Positions 22,659 through 32,052 of a stretch of 44,896 nucleotides of DNA are shown here, one piece after another. Both the position numbers and the translations under genes were made by a program. This DNA is from a virus. The number at the start of each line of letters is the position of its first letter. Position 1 is the first letter of the stretch. Below the pieces are notes generated by a model, which saw only the letters and a list, made by a program, of their open reading frames with translations, made no database searches and had not been told where the DNA came from. The stretch is taken from IMG/VR virus record IMGVR_UViG_3300009481_000022, positions 1 through 44,896 of that record; one strand, 5' to 3'.

Positions 22659-24041
22659 ATGGCGGAAACAACCGACGAACAATTAAATAAACCCGGTGAT
22701 GTAAGAGTAGATGAGTTATTCATCACATTATCTAATGGTGAAAATTATGATCTATTACCCTTCTTTGTAGAATTAAATTTATATGAAGATGTGTGGAATG
22801 TTTTCCTTTCAGGAAATGTTATTTTAAAAGACGCTATTAATTTAATTGGTACAGGACCTATTGCAGGTGGAGAAGGTATTACAATGAAATTAAGAACACC
22901 TACTTATGATGATATACCTGAAAATGTAATAGACAAAACATTTCAAATATATGCTATAAAAGATAGAGTTTTAAATAACGATAGAGAGCAAATTTATATA
23001 CTACATTTTATTTCTATAGAAGGAATGAATGATCAAGGTGTAGTATTGTCCCAAAGATTCCAAGGTAATACAGGTGAAATAGCAGAAAAAATATATGCAG
23101 ATTATGTAGTAGAATCTAGAAGACCCTTAGAAGGTACAGAACCTACAAAGATGCTTATAGGAGATTTACCACACGCTTCTAAAGTAAATTTTCTAGCAAA
23201 CTTATGGACACCAATACAAACATTACAATTTTTATCTAAGTATTGTAAGGGCAACAAACACATAGGAGCTGATTTCATATTTTTTGAAAGTAATAAACAG
23301 TTTTATTATACATCAATACAAAATTTAATATCAGCACAAAGGGATTTAATATTTGACGAATATATTTATACGCCTCCAGGCATGGATTTGCCTCACAGAG
23401 ATGGTGGAGAAACTTATACAGGAGTTAAATTACCTAAGACATTCGTTACTATAAGTTCTATACAAGTACCTAGAACAATTGATATTATAAATGGACAAGA
23501 TAGTGGGTATTATTCTCAAACTGTAAGAGCATATGATTTGTTTACAAAAGAAAGAGTAGAACAGAAGTTAGATGTAAGAGAAGACTTTGATAAGTTTGCT
23601 CACACAGATCCTGGAATACCTATACCAGAAGGCATACAAAGAAATCCTTTTGCAATGACTACAATAAAAGTTTTAAATAGTGTAAACAATATGACACAAT
23701 CATTTAACTTGCCAGGCTCATCATCAGGTAATTCAGATAATGAAAATATAATTGGTGCAAGTTTATATAGAGACAATTATTTTAATTCTTTCAAGGACTA
23801 TACATTTGAAATAGAAGCTCCTGGAAGAACAGATATAGAAGTAGGAAGACTAATTAATTTACAATACCCTTCTCCTATAACTAAAACAGAAGATGTAAAT
23901 CCAGACGATTTGTTTGATAAACAATTATCTGGTAAATATTTAATAACAGCAATAAGACATAAAATAGATACTGTTGCACATATAATGAAAATGGAAATAG
24001 TTAAAAATGGATTACCAGAATCCATGGGGGAGCCTGAATAA
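22659..24041 (+). CDS. Baseplate hub subunit, gp27-like
   Basis: 460 residues. The N-terminal VDELFITLSNGENYDLLPFFVELNLYEDVWNVFLSG and late VGRLINLQYPSPI ... GKYLITAIRHKID segments suit the two-layer hub fold of gp27/gpD proteins, including the final hub beta-barrel that carries the spike. It lies directly before gp5, as hub genes usually do. Longer than T4 gp27 (391). Direct homology to T4 gp27 is not evident by eye, so this is a functional call. Confidence 0.65.
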   Translation: MAETTDEQLNKPGDVRVDELFITLSNGENYDLLPFFVELNLYEDVWNVFLSGNVILKDAINLIGTGPIAGGEGITMKLRTPTYDDIPENVIDKTFQIYAIKDRVLNNDREQIYILHFISIEGMNDQGVVLSQRFQGNTGEIAEKIYADYVVESRRPLEGTEPTKMLIGDLPHASKVNFLANLWTPIQTLQFLSKYCKGNKHIGADFIFFESNKQFYYTSIQNLISAQRDLIFDEYIYTPPGMDLPHRDGGETYTGVKLPKTFVTISSIQVPRTIDIINGQDSGYYSQTVRAYDLFTKERVEQKLDVREDFDKFAHTDPGIPIPEGIQRNPFAMTTIKVLNSVNNMTQSFNLPGSSSGNSDNENIIGASLYRDNYFNSFKDYTFEIEAPGRTDIEVGRLINLQYPSPITKTEDVNPDDLFDKQLSGKYLITAIRHKIDTVAHIMKMEIVKNGLPESMGEPE

Positions 24042-25567
24042 TGAGTAGTTTAAAAAACTTTGGAAAATTAAATATACCAGATTGGATTTGGTGGATAGGT
24101 ATTATTGAATCCAGAGCTGATGTAACACAGACAGGAAGATATAGAGTTAGAATAATGGGGTATCATACTGCTGATACTGAAGAATTACCTACAAAAGATT
24201 TACCTTTTGCCACCGTTGTTAATAGTGTTACAAATGCAAGCACATCAGGCATTATGGAAAATCCTAATCTATTACCTGGCTCAACAGTAGTAGGATTTTT
24301 TGCAGATGGAGAAGAAGGACAATTTCCTATTATACTAGGTTCTTTTGCAGGACTGCCTCAGAAAAAGAATGAAGATCTTACAATAGAAGATGGATTCAAC
24401 GATCCAAATAAAAAATATCCTAGAGGAGGCTTTGATGAAGACGCTCCTGAAGGATTTGCAGGTGTAGGTGAACCAGACATTTCTAGACTTGCAAGAGGAG
24501 AGAAGGCAGAAGAACATTACAGTCTAGTTACTAAAAGAGCAGAAAGAGAAAAAGATATAAGAACAGCTTCTGCACCTACAGTAGAAGCAGACGGTGTATT
24601 AGATGATATATCAAATAAAGACTATGAAGGTAAAACATGGGAAGAACCATATGCAAGAGGACAAGGACCATATGATACTTTTGAAATGTCTGAATTCAAA
24701 CCTAAGTATTGGGACTCACTTAAAGATTTAAAAGAAGGTGGAGATGGTGTCCCTAAAGAACCTGGAACATATACATCTATGTATCCTTTTAATCTTGTTA
24801 GAGAAACAGAAGCAGGGTTTACACAAGAAATAGACAATACAACAGGAAATGAAAGATATGCTTGGTATCATCCTGTAGGAAACTTTGAAGAAGTACAAGC
24901 AGACGGAACAAGAATTAATAAAATTAAAGGATCGGATTATGAGATTACAGTTAAAGACAAAAATGTTCTTATCAGAGGTTCTTGTAATGTAACTATTGCA
25001 GGTGATGCTAAATTATTAGTACATGGAGACAAATACGAAGAAGTAGAAGGCAATTACTTTTTAAAAGTACATGGAGACAGAGTAACTAAAATACAAGGCA
25101 ACGATGCCAAGGTAGTTAATTCAGATCAAAACTACAGCATAGGAGGTAATAGATCTGTTCGTGTAGCATTAGACGACTCTGCTACAATAGTAGGAAAACA
25201 AACACAAACAGTTGCAAAAACAAAAACAGAATCAGTAGCTGGAAAAGTTTCAGAGGATTTTGGAGATGGGCAATTAACAAAAGTAACAGGCAATATAATA
25301 CAAAGAACATCTAACGCATTCCAACAAATGGCAGGTGGTATTATGTCTATATTGTCTGGTTCAGATATGACATTAAAAACAGCTACCAAGATGACAGTAG
25401 AAGCACAAACAGAAATGACAATAGATGCTCCTACAATGTCTATAGATGGACCGGCTGGAAACATTACTTCTAATGATGTAACATTACATACGCATACACA
25501 TGCACAAGGTAATGATACAAGAGGTGATGGACAATCGGAAACAAACGCACCAACAGGAGGATCATAA
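24041..25567 (+). CDS. gp5: Baseplate central spike gp5 (no lysozyme domain)
   Basis: 508 residues. The N-terminal OB-fold (WWIGIIESRADVTQTGRYRV ... VVGFFADGEEGQFPIILGSF) is followed by a linker and a repetitive beta-helix (GDKYEEVEGNYFLKVHGDRV, SIGGNRSVRV, TESVAGKVSEDFG). The T4-type lysozyme domain that T4 gp5 has between these parts is absent. The C-terminal tip contains LHTHTHAQG, with H483, H485 and H487 suited to binding an iron ion as in P2 gpV-type spikes. One-base overlap with the hub gene. Confidence 0.87.
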   Translation: MSSLKNFGKLNIPDWIWWIGIIESRADVTQTGRYRVRIMGYHTADTEELPTKDLPFATVVNSVTNASTSGIMENPNLLPGSTVVGFFADGEEGQFPIILGSFAGLPQKKNEDLTIEDGFNDPNKKYPRGGFDEDAPEGFAGVGEPDISRLARGEKAEEHYSLVTKRAEREKDIRTASAPTVEADGVLDDISNKDYEGKTWEEPYARGQGPYDTFEMSEFKPKYWDSLKDLKEGGDGVPKEPGTYTSMYPFNLVRETEAGFTQEIDNTTGNERYAWYHPVGNFEEVQADGTRINKIKGSDYEITVKDKNVLIRGSCNVTIAGDAKLLVHGDKYEEVEGNYFLKVHGDRVTKIQGNDAKVVNSDQNYSIGGNRSVRVALDDSATIVGKQTQTVAKTKTESVAGKVSEDFGDGQLTKVTGNIIQRTSNAFQQMAGGIMSILSGSDMTLKTATKMTVEAQTEMTIDAPTMSIDGPAGNITSNDVTLHTHTHAQGNDTRGDGQSETNAPTGGS

Positions 25568-25568
25568 T

Positions 25569-26171
25569 ATGAGTTGCGGACCGTCAAAAGAATTATTAGC
25601 AGTTGCAGATCAAATAGATGCGTTGAACGCACAATTAGACGCAGCTATAATGGATATACCTGGCATGGGTGAACTTGCAGGATTAAAAGGCAAAGTAGAA
25701 GGAGAGGCACAAAAATTAAAAGATAAGTTAAGCGCTGCTTTACCGTCTATTAGTTTCCCTAATGTACCTTTTGGCCAACAGTCATTACAAGATCAAATAA
25801 AATCTGTAGCCGGTTTAATTGCATTAGGTATAGCGGGTAAAGATCAATTAGAGAATCAAATAGATTTTCTAAAAGCAAAATACAGTGGTATGGATGTTGA
25901 TATTGATAATATTGCAGACTTGTTACGACAAGGAGCAATGGATTTAGACTCTATTTGTAAAATGGTTCCTAATATACAAACACAAGGAATAGATCTTACA
26001 GTAAAAGGAATACCTACATCTTTTCCTGATATAGATCCTGTAGCTATTATTAGAGGCAACCCTGTACCAGAGATGCCTTCAATAGATAATGTTTACATAG
26101 ATAAGAATGTAAGATCAAAAGAACAAGCAGAGGAATTTTTAAATATTGAACTGCCTAACTTTGACTTTTAA
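25569..26171 (+). CDS. Conserved baseplate-operon protein, 200 aa
   Basis: The start at 25569 was chosen because the in-frame ATG at 25500 lies within the end of gp5. MSCGPSKELLAVADQIDALNAQLDA opens an alanine-rich helical protein with a central ISFPNVPFGQQSLQDQI segment and a Pro-rich C-terminus (GNPVPEMPSI). Similar proteins accompany gp5 and gp25 in marine T4-like phages. Role unknown; a hub or spike accessory is plausible. Confidence 0.65.
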   Translation: MSCGPSKELLAVADQIDALNAQLDAAIMDIPGMGELAGLKGKVEGEAQKLKDKLSAALPSISFPNVPFGQQSLQDQIKSVAGLIALGIAGKDQLENQIDFLKAKYSGMDVDIDNIADLLRQGAMDLDSICKMVPNIQTQGIDLTVKGIPTSFPDIDPVAIIRGNPVPEMPSIDNVYIDKNVRSKEQAEEFLNIELPNFDF

Positions 26172-26172
26172 G

Positions 26173-26180
26173 TATAAATA
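26173..26180 (+). promoter_or_regulatory. Late promoter TATAAATA before gp25
   Basis: TATAAATACTAATATG: a perfect box, a 5-nt gap and the start codon, with no Shine-Dalgarno. Nearly identical to the minus-strand arrangement at 20495. Confidence 0.78.
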
Positions 26181-26185
26181 CTAAT

Positions 26186-26590
26186 ATGGCTATACTTAAA
26201 CAAAAAAGAGCAAGAATTTATAAAGACTTTGATCTCTCGTTTGGTAAAAATTCTTTATCGGGAGATATTAATAAAAAACTTGATGTAAATGCCGTGAAAC
26301 AGGCAATGATTAATTTAGTCATGACTCAACCTTTTGAAAGGCCTTTTAATCCTTTACTAGGATCTGAGATAAATAATTTGTTATTTGAACATATGGATAC
26401 TTTTACTAGCGATGCTATACAAAAGAATTTATTATATTTGTTTAGAAATTATGAACCCAGATGTAGGATAACGGATCTAAGAGTAAAACCTTATTATGAA
26501 TTAAATGAATATGTAGTATCAATAGATTTTCATATTACAGGTATAAATGAACCACAAGAATTAGAAGTAAGACTAGAGAGGCTAAGGTAA
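26186..26590 (+). CDS. gp25: Baseplate wedge gp25
   Basis: 134 residues, full family length. KRARIYKDFDLSF, AVKQAMINLVMTQPFERPFNP, GSEINNLLFE and the diagnostic NYEPRCRI (EPR motif) are present. gp25 forms the core of the wedge with gp6 and starts sheath polymerisation; its family is shared with type VI secretion TssE. Preceded by a late promoter at leaderless distance, and coupled to gp6 by TAATG. Confidence 0.95.
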   Translation: MAILKQKRARIYKDFDLSFGKNSLSGDINKKLDVNAVKQAMINLVMTQPFERPFNPLLGSEINNLLFEHMDTFTSDAIQKNLLYLFRNYEPRCRITDLRVKPYYELNEYVVSIDFHITGINEPQELEVRLERLR

Positions 26591-28494
26591 TGGCGCAATT
26601 AAATACAACAGAATTAGACTTTGAGAATATAAAAATAAATTTAAAAAATTTCTTAAAGTCACAGACAGAATTTTCAGATTACAATTTTGAAGGTTCTGGT
26701 ATGGCAGTAATGATAGATTTATTGGCATACAATACACACTATCAAGGTATGTTAGCACACATGTTAGCTAACGAAAATTTTATAGATACAGCAGTTAAAA
26801 GAGAGTCTGTAGTATCTATTGCAAAAGCATTAGGTTATACACCGAGATCTTATTTAGGAGCCAGCGCAACAGTATCAATAACAGTTACACCTCCTGGTTC
26901 ATTTACAGGAACCAATCTTACATTATCCAGAAATGCAATTTTTACAAGTTCAGTCAACGGTACAACATATAAATTTTATCCTTTAGAGGATGTTACAACA
27001 GCTGCTATAATAGATGAGGGTGTAAAGAAATTTGTTTTTACTGATCTAATTTTAAAAGAAGGATTAAGAACTGCAAATTCTTTTACAGTACAAGCAGCAA
27101 ATCCTCAAGGCCCTTATATTATTCCTAATGAGAGTATAGACGCTACTACAATAAGAGCGAGAGTACAAACATCTTTATCTGATACATCTTTAACTACATG
27201 GAATAAATCTACAACATTATTAGATGTTAAAAACGATTCTAGAGTATATTGGTGTGAAGAAGGTATAGATGGTTTAACACAATTAAGATTTGGAGATGGT
27301 GTACTAGGACAAAAATTATCTGTAGACAATGTTTTAATTGTAGACTATATTGCAAGTTCAGGTAAAACAGCAAACACTGCTAAAACATTTTCAGCAACAT
27401 CTACAATATCAGCAAGTGGAGAAACAGTTTCAGTTACCACGACAAGTCCATCATCAGGCGGTAATATACAAGAATCAGTAGATGAGATTAGATTTAATGC
27501 ACCTCGTTACAACGCTACAAGAGATAGAGCAGTAACTGAAACAGATTATAAGACACTAATATTACAAAGCAATGCTAATATACAATCTGTTGCAGTGTGG
27601 GGAGGAGAGAAAAACGATCCTCCTATGTATGGAAAAGTTTTTATATCTCTAAATCCTGTACCAGGACAGGTTATCACAGAACAAGATAAAGATAATATTA
27701 AGAACAGTATTATTGATCCTAAAACACCTGTAGCAATTATGCCAGAGTTTGTTGATCCTGAATACACATACATACAGTTAGAAATTGATACTACATATGA
27801 TCCTAAAATTACATCACTGGCAAAAGGACAAGTAGAGGCAGCTGTATTACAACAAGTAGATGCGTATTTTTCAAATCAATTAAACAAATTAAATAAAAGT
27901 TTCTATTATAGTAGACTACATGATTTGATTAACAAACAAACACAATCAATTATATCTACTAATATAAGATTAGGACTACAAAAAAGACAAAAACCTGTAT
28001 TTAATACTACACATAATTATACGGTTAGTTTTAATCAAAAATTACAACCCAGAGAATTAGGAAGCACATATTTTGATATAGAAATATCAGGTGTTACACA
28101 TAAAGCCATATTATCAGACACACCGGCATCTACAGTAGTTGCTCCTTCATATAGTGGAACAGGTACAGTTAATGCAATTGGAACAGACGGACAAAACTTA
28201 GGTGCAGTAGGCACAATAGATTACGATTCCGGAAAAGTAGATTTACCTTCCATGACACTTAAAAAATTATATGGAACAGAAACAAATTTAAGAATTAATG
28301 TTACACCACATGATAGTATTAAAGACATTACTACACAAGCTCTTATTAGAACTTCCGATACTAGCACAGCAGCAATCGTTGCTAAACCTTCTAGAAATAC
28401 AGTTCTATTATTAGATGATAGTGTTTTGAATGCTACAATTAATACACTATCAGGTGTAAGAATAACAGCAACTAAAGAAGTAGAAGAAGTTTAA
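26590..28494 (+). CDS. gp6: Baseplate wedge gp6
   Basis: 634 residues, close to T4 gp6 (660). The N-terminus [31 protein letters not shown], then [44 protein letters not shown], is the classic gp6/J-type signature. The middle has [30 protein letters not shown]. gp6 forms the iris-like ring of the baseplate. One-base overlaps on both sides tie it to gp25 and the next gene. Confidence 0.95.
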   Translation: MAQLNTTELDFENIKINLKNFLKSQTEFSDYNFEGSGMAVMIDLLAYNTHYQGMLAHMLANENFIDTAVKRESVVSIAKALGYTPRSYLGASATVSITVTPPGSFTGTNLTLSRNAIFTSSVNGTTYKFYPLEDVTTAAIIDEGVKKFVFTDLILKEGLRTANSFTVQAANPQGPYIIPNESIDATTIRARVQTSLSDTSLTTWNKSTTLLDVKNDSRVYWCEEGIDGLTQLRFGDGVLGQKLSVDNVLIVDYIASSGKTANTAKTFSATSTISASGETVSVTTTSPSSGGNIQESVDEIRFNAPRYNATRDRAVTETDYKTLILQSNANIQSVAVWGGEKNDPPMYGKVFISLNPVPGQVITEQDKDNIKNSIIDPKTPVAIMPEFVDPEYTYIQLEIDTTYDPKITSLAKGQVEAAVLQQVDAYFSNQLNKLNKSFYYSRLHDLINKQTQSIISTNIRLGLQKRQKPVFNTTHNYTVSFNQKLQPRELGSTYFDIEISGVTHKAILSDTPASTVVAPSYSGTGTVNAIGTDGQNLGAVGTIDYDSGKVDLPSMTLKKLYGTETNLRINVTPHDSIKDITTQALIRTSDTSTAAIVAKPSRNTVLLLDDSVLNATINTLSGVRITATKEVEEV

Positions 28495-31400
28495 TGGCGG
28501 ATTATATCCCATCATTTTATAGATATGTAAAATCTATAACAGTAACTAATGGAGGCACAGGATACTTTTCTGGAACGCCTACCATTGAAATTACTGGCGG
28601 TGGAGGTACAGGAGCAACAGCTACAGCAACAGTATCTAGTGGAGCAGTTACAAGTTTTACTATTACAAACAAGGGTACAGGTTATACATCGGTACCTACA
28701 GTTACAATAACAGGTGGTGGCGGATCAGGCGCTGTTGGTACAGCAGTTTTAGATTCAGCACAGGACAATGCGTCTTTAGAAATAAGAAATAGAAGTTATT
28801 TAGTTAAAGAACAAATACCCGAACACATAAAAGATAGTTACCCTGTCTTTGTAACATTCCTAGAAAAGTATTATGCTTTTATGGATACAAATTATAAAGA
28901 TCCAACAAACTATACTTCTGATATAGATTATACAAATACACAATTCTTAGATAAATGGAGAGGAGCATTAGTATCAGACTTCCCTTCATTACTATCAGTT
29001 GATAAAGCTTTTTTCTACAAAAGAGCAAAAGACTTTTATGAATCTAAGGGTAGTAGACGATCTATAGAAGCGTGGTTTAGAATAATATATGATGAGAATG
29101 TAGATGTAACTTATCCTTATCAGTATGTTTTAAAACCTTCTGATGGTATCTACAATGTAGAAAAAACAATTAAAATACAAGAAGCAGAACATGGCGGAGG
29201 TAGTTTAGAGCCTTTAAATTTAGAAGGTAAAAAGATTGATATACGATATTCTGAAACTACAGGTACGGTTACAGTAACAAAACATACAAACGCTAATGTT
29301 AAAAGAGTAGAAAAGAATACATATCAAACAAATGGTTTGACATTACAAAGATTTGAATTAGTATTAGACTTTGATGATGCTAATGTTACAACTATTAATG
29401 GACCAGGTGCTGGAGCCGTTGTAACAGCCACAGTATCCGGCGGAGCAATTACAGACTTCACAGTAACAGATGGTGGTTCAGGATATATTGCAGCACCAAT
29501 AGTACAAATATTTCCTAATGCAAGCGATACAATTACAACAACTGCAACGGCACATGCTCTAGTAGAGAATGGAGTAATAAAAGATGTTGTAGTAGATAAC
29601 GGAGGAGCAGGATATAACAATGCGCCTGGAATAGAGTTTGATACAGATACAATTAGATCTTATGTTGTAGATGATGGTGCAGGTAACGCAGACGAAGATA
29701 TATATGGTTATCTTGTTAGAGTATTAACAAGTGTAGGATTTAAATCTTATAGTGGTTCAGAGGCAGACGCAGGATTTAAGATAGGACAAATTTATGCTAT
29801 TAATGAAACTGGCGATGACGGTAAAGCGTATGCTGTAACAGGTTATTTTGCTGATGACTATACATTTATAGGTGGACAAAACGATGCCTTTATAAGAATA
29901 ACAGCAGTAACAAGTGCGGGGCTACCTTCGGCGTTCACAGTAATTAATCCAGGATCTACATTCTTAAATGACACAGCAGATATTCAAATAACTTCTCCTA
30001 AAGGAGAAACATGTACAATTACATTAACAACAGGTTATCTATTCGAGTATGAAGGTAAATGGAAAAACGATCAAGGTAAATTGTCTGATGTTAATGTAAT
30101 TGCAGATAACAAAAGATATCAACCATTCTCTTATGTAATTAAATCAGGCATATCACAAACCAATTGGGATAGAGGTTTGAGAGATACAGTACACCCTGCA
30201 GGTATGGAGGTGTTCGGAGATTTAATTATAAGAAGTGTGGTAGACTTTAATGTACTATACGAAGTCGAATCTACAGGATATACATTCTACATATTTGATG
30301 CAGATGATATTGTTACAACTGTTGAAACAGGTCCATTGTTTGACTTTACTAAACTTCTTACAGAGGCACCTAGTGCAACAGAGGCACATGCAATAGCATT
30401 TACACCAGGAGGTAAGACAGATACAGCACTTGCTACAGACCAAGGATCTAATCCTTATGTTGTAAGTGGATATTGGAATGATGATAGTGATGGTGTATCA
30501 TCAGATAACTATAATATTGGAGATGAGCAATTTGTTAAAGCAATCTCCAAACCATTCACAGAAGTATTATCAGTAAATGATACAATAACAGAAAGTGATA
30601 TAGACATATCATTCTTTAGAACATTTACTGAAACAAGAAATGCTACGGAGTCAATGGCAAAAGCATTTACTAAAGTGTTTGATGATGGTTTTGTAAACAA
30701 TTATTGGACACCGGCAAATGGAACAAGCGCATATACAAATGACTTAGCAGATAATGGTGATTATCAGTATTATGTTGCAACAAGTTTAGGAGCGGTATCA
30801 GTATCAGACTCTGTTAATGTATTAAGAATATTAGGAGTTCAACCTACTGATACAGTTAGCGTAACTGAAGTTGCACAAATCGTGGCACAATTTAACATAT
30901 CACCAAGTGATACAGGTACTGCACAAGAAAGTATAGCAGTTACATTTATTACATCATTTAGCGAAACGGGTACGGCTAGTGATGCCCAAGCGAAAACAAT
31001 TGGTAAAGTATTAGCACATTCAACTTCTAATACTGATTCAGAAGTTTTAGCTCTTTCATTAGCAAAAACAGAAACAGTAACAACAAGCGATACAGATACA
31101 TATTCTCTCAGCAAGTTTGCTACAGATACGACTTCAGGAGTTTCCGAAAGTCTATCAAGGACACTTACATGGCAGAGAACATTTACAGAATCGCCTAGTG
31201 CTACTGGACTTCCGATAAAAGCTCTATCCAAGCCTTTCTCGGATTCAGCAAGTGCTGGAGATAACTTGAGTTCTCAACTTACTAGGCAGGTAACAGCGTC
31301 AGATACTTTGAGCAACATTACAAGTACTCAAGTACTACAAATTAATAAAGCAGTTTCGGAAACAATATCTACATCCGAGGCTATAAACAGTATAAATACA

Positions 31401-31574
31401 AGTAAAGGATTAACAGAAACACCAAATGGTACAGAATCCTTAGCAAGTGCGCTATCCAAACCAGCAACCGATAGTAGTACTGCTACAGATACGGGTACTG
31501 GTAAGATGCAGGATTATGTAGATCCCACTTACTTAGACTCAGACTATGTTGGTTCTAGTTGGAACTTTACATAA
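28494..31574 (+). CDS. Large baseplate/tail structural protein with beta repeats
   Basis: 1026 residues. [11 protein letters not shown] is followed by two GTGYxSxPTxxIxGGGGxGA repeats (about 15-85), then a helical conserved core ([26 protein letters not shown] ... [20 protein letters not shown]). Another pair of beta repeats lies near 300-385. From about 615 to 1005 the protein is built of Thr/Ser-rich repeats of the type FTETxxATESxAxAxSKPF. It lies where T4 has gp7 and may be the peripheral wedge protein, with repeats as added surface modules. Role inferred from position. Confidence 0.72.
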   Translation: MADYIPSFYRYVKSITVTNGGTGYFSGTPTIEITGGGGTGATATATVSSGAVTSFTITNKGTGYTSVPTVTITGGGGSGAVGTAVLDSAQDNASLEIRNRSYLVKEQIPEHIKDSYPVFVTFLEKYYAFMDTNYKDPTNYTSDIDYTNTQFLDKWRGALVSDFPSLLSVDKAFFYKRAKDFYESKGSRRSIEAWFRIIYDENVDVTYPYQYVLKPSDGIYNVEKTIKIQEAEHGGGSLEPLNLEGKKIDIRYSETTGTVTVTKHTNANVKRVEKNTYQTNGLTLQRFELVLDFDDANVTTINGPGAGAVVTATVSGGAITDFTVTDGGSGYIAAPIVQIFPNASDTITTTATAHALVENGVIKDVVVDNGGAGYNNAPGIEFDTDTIRSYVVDDGAGNADEDIYGYLVRVLTSVGFKSYSGSEADAGFKIGQIYAINETGDDGKAYAVTGYFADDYTFIGGQNDAFIRITAVTSAGLPSAFTVINPGSTFLNDTADIQITSPKGETCTITLTTGYLFEYEGKWKNDQGKLSDVNVIADNKRYQPFSYVIKSGISQTNWDRGLRDTVHPAGMEVFGDLIIRSVVDFNVLYEVESTGYTFYIFDADDIVTTVETGPLFDFTKLLTEAPSATEAHAIAFTPGGKTDTALATDQGSNPYVVSGYWNDDSDGVSSDNYNIGDEQFVKAISKPFTEVLSVNDTITESDIDISFFRTFTETRNATESMAKAFTKVFDDGFVNNYWTPANGTSAYTNDLADNGDYQYYVATSLGAVSVSDSVNVLRILGVQPTDTVSVTEVAQIVAQFNISPSDTGTAQESIAVTFITSFSETGTASDAQAKTIGKVLAHSTSNTDSEVLALSLAKTETVTTSDTDTYSLSKFATDTTSGVSESLSRTLTWQRTFTESPSATGLPIKALSKPFSDSASAGDNLSSQLTRQVTASDTLSNITSTQVLQINKAVSETISTSEAINSINTSKGLTETPNGTESLASALSKPATDSSTATDTGTGKMQDYVDPTYLDSDYVGSSWNFT
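30340..31510 (+). repeat. Degenerate Ser/Thr-rich tandem protein repeats
   Basis: The C-terminal third of the 28494 gene encodes degenerate units around 'ETxSATESxAxALSKPFTDSxSAxDT'-like cores, for example [60 protein letters not shown] and [18 protein letters not shown]. They look like a fibrous or adhesive surface segment. Confidence 0.65.
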
Positions 31575-31599
31575 CGGATAAACATATTAGGAGAATAAA

Positions 31600-32043
31600 A
31601 TGTTTAAAAATGATAAATCGAAAGCTACAGGTAAGCTTACCGTTGAAATCAAGAACAAGCAAGGCAAAGTAATCGACACTAGGGAAGTTAAAAACCTAGT
31701 AGTTGATGATGGCCTTGAGTACATTGCATCTAGAATGAAAGATGCATCAGCTACAGCTATGTCTCACATGGGTATAGGAACAGGATCATCAGCAGCAGCT
31801 GCTAGTGATACTGCTCTAGGTACTGAGGCAGCTAGAGTAGCTCTTACTTCTACCACAGTTACAGCTAATGCTGTTGCTTATGTTGCTTCTTTTGGAGCAG
31901 GTACAGGTACAGGAGCTATTACAGAAGCAGGTATTTTAAATGCAGCTTCAAGTGGTACTCTTCTTTGTAGGACTGTTTTCTCAGTCGTAAACAAAGGCGC
32001 GTCAGATTCAATGACAATTACTTGGACAGTAACAATTTCGTAA
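31600..32043 (+). CDS. Putative tail structural protein, 147 aa
   Basis: N-terminal KLTVEIKNKQGKVIDTREVKNLVVDDGLEYIASRM, then MGIGTGSSAAAASDTALGTE, ITEAGILNAASSGTLLCRTVF and a beta-strand end. The GxGT ... TEAGI layout recurs in small phage tail-tip or fibre-associated proteins. AGGAG precedes the start. It lies between two baseplate genes. I cannot name a T4 counterpart. Confidence 0.65.
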   Translation: MFKNDKSKATGKLTVEIKNKQGKVIDTREVKNLVVDDGLEYIASRMKDASATAMSHMGIGTGSSAAAASDTALGTEAARVALTSTTVTANAVAYVASFGAGTGTGAITEAGILNAASSGTLLCRTVFSVVNKGASDSMTITWTVTIS

Positions 32044-32052
32044 GGTAAATAG

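Noticed and set aside
31391-31398. Internal TATAAATA in coding sequence (also 4788-4795, 33513-33520 and 39910-39917).
   Set aside because: Inside genes and not at leaderless or usual leader distance from a gene that lacks other signals; chance matches are likely in AT-rich DNA.
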